In this document: piece by piece, positions 6,314 through 11,855 of the stretch | How the letters are laid out: the number at the start of each line of letters is the position of its first letter | Position numbering within the stretch: position 1 is the first letter of the stretch | Source: Flavobacteriales bacterium | Lineage (GTDB): Bacteria; Bacteroidota; Bacteroidia; Flavobacteriales; Parvicellaceae | Direction: 5' to 3' | Length of the DNA: 11,855 nucleotides | NCBI GenBank assembly: GCA_014239715.1 | Contig: JAAZYJ010000056.1 | Location: forward strand, 1-11,855 | The notes under the pieces: generated by a model | The model's input: the letters and a program-made list of their open reading frames with translations, nothing else | Told to the model about the DNA's origin: nothing | Database searches by the model: none | Made by a program: the position numbers and the translations under genes

Positions 6314-9300
6314 TTAATCAACTTTATTGAAATACTCGTTAATCTTGTTCTTATAGTACTGCTTCAGATCCGGCGGCACCGTCTTCAGCATTTCTACCTC
6401 TTTTTCTTTCCTCCTCTTATACTCGAAAAATTGGTTTGGGTTACTATAATCTTCGTTTTTTACACTCTCTGATTTTCTCTTGTTGTCAAAGTCTTGCTGC
6501 CGCTCTGCTTTTTCGTGTTCTAAAAGCCTGGTTACAATGTCTTTCTGACGATCTATAGACTGCCTACTCAATCGGTTGTTGACAATATCTTCCTCCAGCT
6601 TTTCCATTTCCTTGGCGATCTTCTTCAGGCCGTTGCCTTCTCCTGACCCGTCTTCATTCATTTGTTGGGAAAGGCGTTGAATTTCCTTTCTAATTGCTGC
6701 TTGCTGCGCAGCTAGCTTTGCCAGCTCCTCGCTATTAGACGGCAAGCCTCCCTGCCCGTTCTGCCCTGATCCCCCGGGCTTTTCACCTTTTCCCTTGTTC
6801 TTCTCGCCGGGTTTATCCCCTTTCTGCAACGCGTTTTTCATCTTCTCCAGCTGCTGTTGCATTTGTTTCCTCATTTCACTAAGTGATTGGCTTGGCTTTC
6901 CGGAAGACGGCTTGTTGCCCATTCCTCCTGGCTTTTCACATTGGCCCGTTCCAGGCATTTTAGAGGCCATTTGCTTTTGCATATTCTGTAGTGCCTCATC
7001 CAGCATTAGTGCTAAATTATTTGCCGACATCATGGTGTGCTGTTGCTGCTGTCTGGCCTGAGGCGTCTGTCTTTCCTTAATGTGCTCTATTGCATTCTTT
7101 ATTCCATGCTTCATGTCTTTCAGCTCACTACCGATAATGTTTGCCACCATTGCCTGCCTCTTGGCTAGCGCCCTCAATGAGTCCTCAACAATTTTGGCAT
7201 CATCCATTAGCTTTCGTTGCTCTCTTCCCAGCTCAACATATTTAGGGTCTTTGGTGCTAAGGGTTTTTAGCTCTTCCATCACGCTTTCCTGGTCAAATGA
7301 AAAGGTGATCAGGTTTTCAAGCAGCATTCTCAAAGCCTGCATGTCTTCTTCCGCTTTCTGTTCCTGACTGCTTGCAAGCATGCTTTGTAATTTTTCTGCC
7401 GACTCCTTCATCTGCTCTGCCGCAGATTTTTGGCTTTCGGAGGCCTTCTTATTCTTCTTTTTGCCAAGCTCTTCTGTGCTTTTCTGTAGTTCGTTCTCGA
7501 TCGACTTCATGTCTTCCTTGGGGGTCATCATGTCGTGTTTATTCAACAGCTCATTATTCATCTGTTCCAATTTTTCTACATCCTCTTTGATGTCTTCAAA
7601 TTCTTCATTCAGTTTTTCTTGTTCTTCCTTCAGTCGGTCACTGTCGCTTTTTTTCGACTCTGATTTTTCGGAGAGCTTTTCTTCCTTTTTCGCCAGATCC
7701 TTTAGCTTTTCTGCAACATCTTCAACTTTTTGTTCAAACTCAAACTGCTTTAACAGCTCCAAAGATTCTTCCATGCTTTTTTCCACGTCCTCCTGATTCC
7801 AATTCAGCTGCTCCAGTTTTTCTTGCACCTTGTCCTTATTGAGTTCGTTCATCAGCTTCTCCAGTTCTTCGAATAGCTTTTTCGTCTCCTCATCCATAAT
7901 TTTATCAAACAGCTCTTCTAGCATCTTTTGCTTTTCGAAGATCTCTTCGCTAAGGTCCTTGTATTGTCTTTGTTGCTGATTATTGTTCTTGTTTTGCTGT
8001 TGCACCTGCTCAATTTTGTGTTCCATCTGTTTTTGGCGATCCAACAAATCTTCAATCCTATTCTTGTCTTGCCAGGTCATGTTTTTCTTATTGAATAGGT
8101 CTTTCTGAAGGTCCAGCATCTCTTTTTTAATCTTTTGCGCCTCCTTAATGCTTTCCTCGAGCTCTTTTTTAATGAGCTCGTTGGTCTTATCGGTATTATC
8201 AGAGAGCTCCTTTTTTGTGGGCGCCTTAAAGCGTTGTGCCTTTGTGCGCGCACTCTTCGCTCCATTTACGGCGTCGTTGTCCCAAACAGAAAAATAATAT
8301 TCGATGTAATCACCCGGTCTCAGCATAATTTCCGAAATGTCCCAGAAGTGATAGAATTGATCTTGATTAAAATCACCATTGATCTTGATTTTACGGCTAA
8401 CAGCATTTTCCTGAGGGTTTTCGCTTTCCCCTTCAACCACTTTGTAGTTGAACGTCAAACTTGAGAAGCCGTAGTCATCAGAAATGCTACCGGAAAAATA
8501 CTTGTGCCTATAATTGTTGGAATCGACATTTTCTTCCATTGTGATTTTTGGATATTCATCTTTTACAACGTTTAGAAAATAGTCAACCTCCATTTTGTTT
8601 GTGATGAATTCATTCTTTGACCTCACCGTGTAATTCGTGCTGTTAAACAGTCTTTTTTCCAGCTCAAACCTCCCGGCCAATGTTTCCTTAAGGACGTGTG
8701 CCGAGTCATCGATCTCTATGTGCACCTCTCTTGTGTTGGACGTTTTGAATTTCCAGCTCACCCTGGTCCCCTCGGGAAGAATGAGGTCTCCCGTGTTCTT
8801 TATTGTCTGATCCTTTCTCTTCGTGTAGCTTGGGTAGTCAAGATATGCCTCAAAATTCAGAATTACCGGGTTGGGAATCGTTTTCAGGGCAAATTGAGAC
8901 GAATTGAAGTTTTCAGCCGTAAAGTAGAAGGGGATGTCTTCACGAACATTCTTGAAAGTGTGTTTAAAGCTTACTGCGCTTTCCCTCTCCATTTTCAAGA
9001 TCTTTCCATTTGCATTTATGAACACCTTTTCCGGTGCATAGCTGCCCTCCAGGTTTACAATAAGTGTGAAGTCTTCCTTTTCAACGACCTCGAGGCTGTC
9101 ATTAGAAATCAGAAAGGTAAATGGCGCCGCTTGCTCATAATGTGCACCATGGTGCAATAATCGATCTGTTGAGCCCGTGATGATTTCTGAGTTCAAAAAT
9201 AAAACCGACCCAAAAACAGCTATTGGCACTAACAGCCACCAGATGTGTTTTTTATTTTGGGTTAGATCAATAGCAGAGGTAAATGGCACCGGGTAAAGAG

Positions 9301-9721
9301 CTTCTGTTCTCTGATTAATGCTTGCCTGAATAAGCGCGTACTGATCCGGGCTGGTTCCTTCTGACATCTGATTAAGCTGCAGCGTGTTGAGCAGCTTGTC
9401 CTGAACATCTGAAAAATGATCCCCCACTATTTTTGCAGCCTGCTCATGTGAAATGATCCTTCCCATTCTTCCGAGCTTAGCCAATGGAATCACGATGAAT
9501 TTGCCAAGAACAAAGGCCGACGTAAAAATGAACACCCAAAACAAGACGGTTCTCCCCGTTGTTTCAAATTGACCGATATACTCAAATATGATCGCAAGGA
9601 GGAAAAAAGCAAGAACCAGTCCGGTGCCATAAATCAATCCTTTTATCAATTGATTTTTGTAGTACTTTCTTATAAAAGCATCCAGCTTGACATGTAGTGA
9701 AGTTTTGTTTCCGAAATCCAT
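6314..9721 (-). CDS. Large membrane-anchored coiled-coil protein, DUF4175-like
   Basis: This 1135-residue protein begins with two membrane helices (about 28-49 and 58-80), then a short cytoplasmic section and a third helix (about 160-177), which would place most of the protein on the outer face of the inner membrane. Residues 200-500 are beta-rich with Ig-like character (for example SGSISDDYGFSSLTFNYKVV near 410-429). About 505-800 is a long Lys/Glu/Gln-rich coiled coil, and 805-920 is a further helical part. About 920-1000 is a Gly/Lys/Pro/Gln-rich low-complexity linker, followed by a final helical tail. The architecture matches large Bacteroidota proteins labelled DUF4175, whose function is unknown; a structural or envelope-tethering role is plausible but unproven. 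The ATG at 9721 is the first start after the divergent region. It is the first gene of the minus-strand block, and its stop lies 4 nt before the RsbW-like gene. Confidence 0.8.
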   Translation of the reverse strand: MDFGNKTSLHVKLDAFIRKYYKNQLIKGLIYGTGLVLAFFLLAIIFEYIGQFETTGRTVLFWVFIFTSAFVLGKFIVIPLAKLGRMGRIISHEQAAKIVGDHFSDVQDKLLNTLQLNQMSEGTSPDQYALIQASINQRTEALYPVPFTSAIDLTQNKKHIWWLLVPIAVFGSVLFLNSEIITGSTDRLLHHGAHYEQAAPFTFLISNDSLEVVEKEDFTLIVNLEGSYAPEKVFINANGKILKMERESAVSFKHTFKNVREDIPFYFTAENFNSSQFALKTIPNPVILNFEAYLDYPSYTKRKDQTIKNTGDLILPEGTRVSWKFKTSNTREVHIEIDDSAHVLKETLAGRFELEKRLFNSTNYTVRSKNEFITNKMEVDYFLNVVKDEYPKITMEENVDSNNYRHKYFSGSISDDYGFSSLTFNYKVVEGESENPQENAVSRKIKINGDFNQDQFYHFWDISEIMLRPGDYIEYYFSVWDNDAVNGAKSARTKAQRFKAPTKKELSDNTDKTNELIKKELEESIKEAQKIKKEMLDLQKDLFNKKNMTWQDKNRIEDLLDRQKQMEHKIEQVQQQNKNNNQQQRQYKDLSEEIFEKQKMLEELFDKIMDEETKKLFEELEKLMNELNKDKVQEKLEQLNWNQEDVEKSMEESLELLKQFEFEQKVEDVAEKLKDLAKKEEKLSEKSESKKSDSDRLKEEQEKLNEEFEDIKEDVEKLEQMNNELLNKHDMMTPKEDMKSIENELQKSTEELGKKKNKKASESQKSAAEQMKESAEKLQSMLASSQEQKAEEDMQALRMLLENLITFSFDQESVMEELKTLSTKDPKYVELGREQRKLMDDAKIVEDSLRALAKRQAMVANIIGSELKDMKHGIKNAIEHIKERQTPQARQQQQHTMMSANNLALMLDEALQNMQKQMASKMPGTGQCEKPGGMGNKPSSGKPSQSLSEMRKQMQQQLEKMKNALQKGDKPGEKNKGKGEKPGGSGQNGQGGLPSNSEELAKLAAQQAAIRKEIQRLSQQMNEDGSGEGNGLKKIAKEMEKLEEDIVNNRLSRQSIDRQKDIVTRLLEHEKAERQQDFDNKRKSESVKNEDYSNPNQFFEYKRRKEKEVEMLKTVPPDLKQYYKNKINEYFNKVD

Positions 9722-9850
9722 ACCTTTTAATACCCCCCTCTCGCGTGCGCGTTCAATGTAAACGGCAAAGTAGCTGGTTGTAATAACGTAAAGTTACACG
9801 AATTGTTCCTTATGAGATGTTAAATTTTGCGCTGCTATTGTTTTCCTTTC

Positions 9851-9885
9851 TGAGAATTTCAACGGCATTATTCTCATTTTTTTTT
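9851..9885 (+). other. Inverted repeat followed by a T9 run upstream of gltX
   Basis: TGAGAAT (9851-9857) and ATTCTCA (9870-9876) can pair as a 7-bp stem with a 12-nt loop. They are followed at once by nine T residues (9877-9885). The form is that of a weak intrinsic terminator on the plus strand, but no plus-strand gene lies before it. It could be a leader attenuator if transcription also begins further upstream, an operator, or chance; the stem is AT-rich. Confidence 0.35.
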
Positions 9886-9899
9886 GGAATATTATCGTT

Positions 9900-9907
9900 T
9901 ATCTTTG
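9900..9907 (+). promoter_or_regulatory. Bacteroidota-type -7 promoter element for gltX
   Basis: TATCTTTG matches the Bacteroidota -7 consensus TAnnTTTG exactly and lies 22 nt before the gltX ATG, so transcription would start near 9911-9914 with a very short leader. The best TTTG candidate for the -33 element (9883-9886) is only 13 nt upstream, shorter than usual, so the upstream half is weak. Confidence 0.5.
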
Positions 9908-9929
9908 CCCGATAATTTTTGCATCCACT

Positions 9930-11447
9930 ATGAGTGACAGAAAAGTACGTGTTCGATTTGCCCCCAGCCCAACGGGGCCTCTGCACATTGGGGGAGTTAG
10001 GACGGCGTTATACAATTACCTTTTTGCAAAACACTTCAATGGTGACTTTGTGCTTCGCATAGAGGACACTGATCAGGCGCGCTTTGTTCAAGGAGCTGAG
10101 GATTATATTATTGAATCTCTAAAGTGGTGCGGCATATGCCCCAATGAAGGGCAGGGTTTTGGTGGTGGAAAGGGACCCTACAGGCAAAGTGAACGTAAAG
10201 GGCTTTACAAAGAGTATGTAGATCTTCTAGTTGAGCGAGGCCACGCCTACTACGCATTCGACTCCGGAGAAGAGCTTGGTGAAATGAGGGAGAATGCCAA
10301 ACAAATGAAAATGCCCAACTGGCAATACAACGGGGTTACCAGAAGCAGCATGAAAAATTCACTTACTCTGCCTGCGGAAGAAGTGAAAAGCAGGCTTGAA
10401 AGCAACGAAGAATACACCGTTAGAATCAAGATGCCGCGAAACGAAGAGGTGAGGTTTCATGATGAGATCCGAGGGTGGGTGATCGTCAACACGAACAACA
10501 TGGACGACAAAGTTCTCTTCAAAAGTGACGGAATGCCCACGTATCACATGGCCAATATCGTCGATGATTACCTAATGGAAATTTCACATGTGATAAGAGG
10601 GGAGGAGTGGTTGCCATCAGCACCATTACATGTTCTGTTATACCGCTACCTGGGGTGGGAAGAAAGTATGCCTAAGTTTGCACATCTCCCGCTCATTTTA
10701 AAGCCGGATGGGAATGGAAAGTTGAGCAAAAGGGACGGAGATCGCCTCGGTTTTCCGGTTTTTCCACTGGAATGGAGTGACCCTACTACCAAGGAAGTTT
10801 CTTCCGGGTACAGAGAGAAAGGATATTTCCCCGAAGCCTTTGTGAATATGCTGGCATTTTTAGGCTGGAATCCTGGCACACCTCAGGAGCTCTTTTCAAT
10901 AGACGAGCTTGTGGCTGCCTTTTCCTTGGAAAGGGTAGGGAAGAGCGGTGCTAAGTTTGACCCTGACAAAACGAAGTGGTTCAACCAACAGTATTTACGC
11001 GCCAAACCAGATGAAGAGCTTGGTCAAATGCTGGCTAATTTTGTGGAGGGGGAGTTCGACGGTGCTTTTTTATCAAATGTTGCGGGCATGATGAAAGAGA
11101 GGGCTTCATTTCCGTTTGAGCTGGCTAATGGAGACTACTTTTTTTCACCTCCTCTTGAGTACGATGAGAAAACGCAACGCAAAAAATGGAAAGCCGAAAC
11201 TCCTGAACGAATGAAAGCGCTGGCGGTCGCTTTTGAAGCGGTAGAGCCTTTCAATTCTGAAAATGTGGAACGCTCTTTCAAACAGTTTTTACAAGACAAT
11301 GACCTTGGTATGGGAGCAGTTCTGCCGAACTTCAGGCTTTTGCTAACGGGGAAGGGCATGGGTCCCTCCATGTTTCAAATTGCGGAGCTTTTGGGCAAAG
11401 AAGAGACCCTGAGCCGAATAAACACTGGTGTTGACAGGCTTTCCTGA
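9930..11447 (+). CDS. gltX: Glutamate--tRNA ligase (GluRS)
   Basis: GluRS is a cytoplasmic class I aminoacyl-tRNA synthetase that joins glutamate to tRNA(Glu), and in some bacteria also to tRNA(Gln). The 505 residues are usual length. The N-terminus RVRFAPSPTGPLHIGG carries the HIGH-type signature (HIGG at 19-22), followed by LRIEDTDQAR from residue 42. The KMSKS-type motif is KLSKRDGD from residue 264, and MLAFLGWNPGT marks the start of the stem-contact/anticodon-binding region. ATG 9930 fits the family start, 22 nt after a TATCTTTG promoter element. The stop is 5 nt before folB, which suggests one transcript. The gene is divergent from the minus-strand block and all expected motifs are intact. 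Confidence 0.97.
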   Translation: MSDRKVRVRFAPSPTGPLHIGGVRTALYNYLFAKHFNGDFVLRIEDTDQARFVQGAEDYIIESLKWCGICPNEGQGFGGGKGPYRQSERKGLYKEYVDLLVERGHAYYAFDSGEELGEMRENAKQMKMPNWQYNGVTRSSMKNSLTLPAEEVKSRLESNEEYTVRIKMPRNEEVRFHDEIRGWVIVNTNNMDDKVLFKSDGMPTYHMANIVDDYLMEISHVIRGEEWLPSAPLHVLLYRYLGWEESMPKFAHLPLILKPDGNGKLSKRDGDRLGFPVFPLEWSDPTTKEVSSGYREKGYFPEAFVNMLAFLGWNPGTPQELFSIDELVAAFSLERVGKSGAKFDPDKTKWFNQQYLRAKPDEELGQMLANFVEGEFDGAFLSNVAGMMKERASFPFELANGDYFFSPPLEYDEKTQRKKWKAETPERMKALAVAFEAVEPFNSENVERSFKQFLQDNDLGMGAVLPNFRLLLTGKGMGPSMFQIAELLGKEETLSRINTGVDRLS

Positions 11448-11452
11448 CTTGT

Positions 11453-11803
11453 ATGGGCATAATAAAAGTTGAAAATATTGTTTGTTATTCCTACCACGGC
11501 TGTATGGCAGAAGAGGCCTCAATTGGGCAAACTTATTTGGTGGGCGTGGAAATGAAATTGGACTTCTCGGAAGCGGCGAATAACGATGATCTTAGCAAGA
11601 CAATAGATTACTGCGACATTAACCGCATTGTCGAGGAGGAAATGGCAATTCGATCCAAGCTGATCGAGCATGTTGGTCAACGTATTCTGAACCGATTCAA
11701 AAAAGAGCTGTTGATTATGGAGTCTGCAACCGTAGAAATTAAAAAAATCAACCCTCCGATTAATGGCAATGTAGAGTCTGTTTCTGTTCTGTTAAGCATT
11801 TAG
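11453..11803 (+). CDS. folB: Dihydroneopterin aldolase
   Basis: FolB converts 7,8-dihydroneopterin to 6-hydroxymethyl-7,8-dihydropterin and glycolaldehyde in folate synthesis. The 116 residues are complete and of normal length. The family signature YHGCMAEEASIGQ (14-26) includes the Glu that anchors the pterin ring. Tyr53 in TIDYCDI corresponds to the active-site Tyr and Lys98 in KKINPPI to the catalytic Lys. LSKTIDY and SKLIEHVGQRI are typical of the family. The enzyme forms ring-shaped oligomers. Starting at ATG 11453, 5 nt behind gltX, it is very probably cotranscribed with it. It ends at TAG 11801-11803. Confidence 0.94.
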   Translation: MGIIKVENIVCYSYHGCMAEEASIGQTYLVGVEMKLDFSEAANNDDLSKTIDYCDINRIVEEEMAIRSKLIEHVGQRILNRFKKELLIMESATVEIKKINPPINGNVESVSVLLSI

Positions 11804-11855
11804 GCCCCCTTTCGTTACCGAAAATATTTAAGCATAAATCCTGCATAAGATTAGA

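Noticed and set aside
7380..7796. Ser/Phe-rich plus-strand reading frame
   Set aside because: It is the antisense of the Lys/Glu-rich coiled coil, which automatically yields long open Ser/Phe-rich frames; no family features are seen.
9764..9771. Minus-strand promoter TACTTTG for the 1135-aa gene
   Set aside because: It also lacks one base of the TAnnTTTG spacing; a promoter must exist in 9722-9929 but I cannot place it.
11804..11855. tRNA or terminator after folB
   Set aside because: The remaining 52 bases show no cloverleaf start and no hairpin with a T-run.

Overview
The window looks like chromosomal DNA from a Bacteroidota bacterium, probably a Cytophagales-type marine or soil lineage. 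Three things suggest this: the housekeeping genes have Bacteroidota-style sequences (YbeY with Asp at the third metal position, a lipoprotein with the KRKYRxG motif after its lipid cysteine), the gene order is DUF4175-like protein / RsbW-like ATPase / ybeY / mnmG, and a TAnnTTTG promoter element lies before gltX. The genus cannot be fixed from the sequence alone.

Layout. (1) Positions 1-2428, plus strand, are the accessory part. They hold the 3' end of a right-handed beta-helix protein whose visible start is a 15-bp in-frame tandem repeat, then a polytopic lipoprotein-like gene and a small four-helix membrane protein, both of unknown function. (2) Positions 2429-2627 lie between convergent genes; I see no terminator, RNA or ORF there. 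(3) Positions 2628-9721, minus strand, are a compact five-gene block transcribed right to left: a 1135-aa membrane-anchored coiled-coil protein (DUF4175-like), an RsbW-like ATP-binding protein, ybeY (16S rRNA maturation), mnmG (tRNA U34 modification) and a CxxC-type class I methyltransferase. Gaps are 4, 11, 25 and 31 nt, so one transcript is likely. (4) Positions 9722-9929 are a divergent promoter region. (5) Positions 9930-11803, plus strand, hold gltX and folB, 5 nt apart. The last 52 bases carry nothing recognisable.

The most notable signal is a pair of near-perfect parS (ParB-binding) sites at 3511-3526 and 5411-5426. They lie in the two gene junctions flanking mnmG, in opposite orientation and exactly 1,900 bp apart. 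The upstream copy is read as the first codons of mnmG (MFHVKP). This suggests the window lies in the origin-proximal chromosome-segregation region, although no parA, parB, dnaA or rsmG is present here.

The housekeeping genes share a translation theme: tRNA charging (gltX), tRNA wobble modification (mnmG) and rRNA processing (ybeY), plus folate synthesis (folB). I found no convincing new defence, mobile or biosynthetic system. The unexplained items are the tandem repeat in the beta-helix gene, the two orphan membrane genes, and the coupling of an RsbW-like ATPase to a giant envelope coiled-coil protein.
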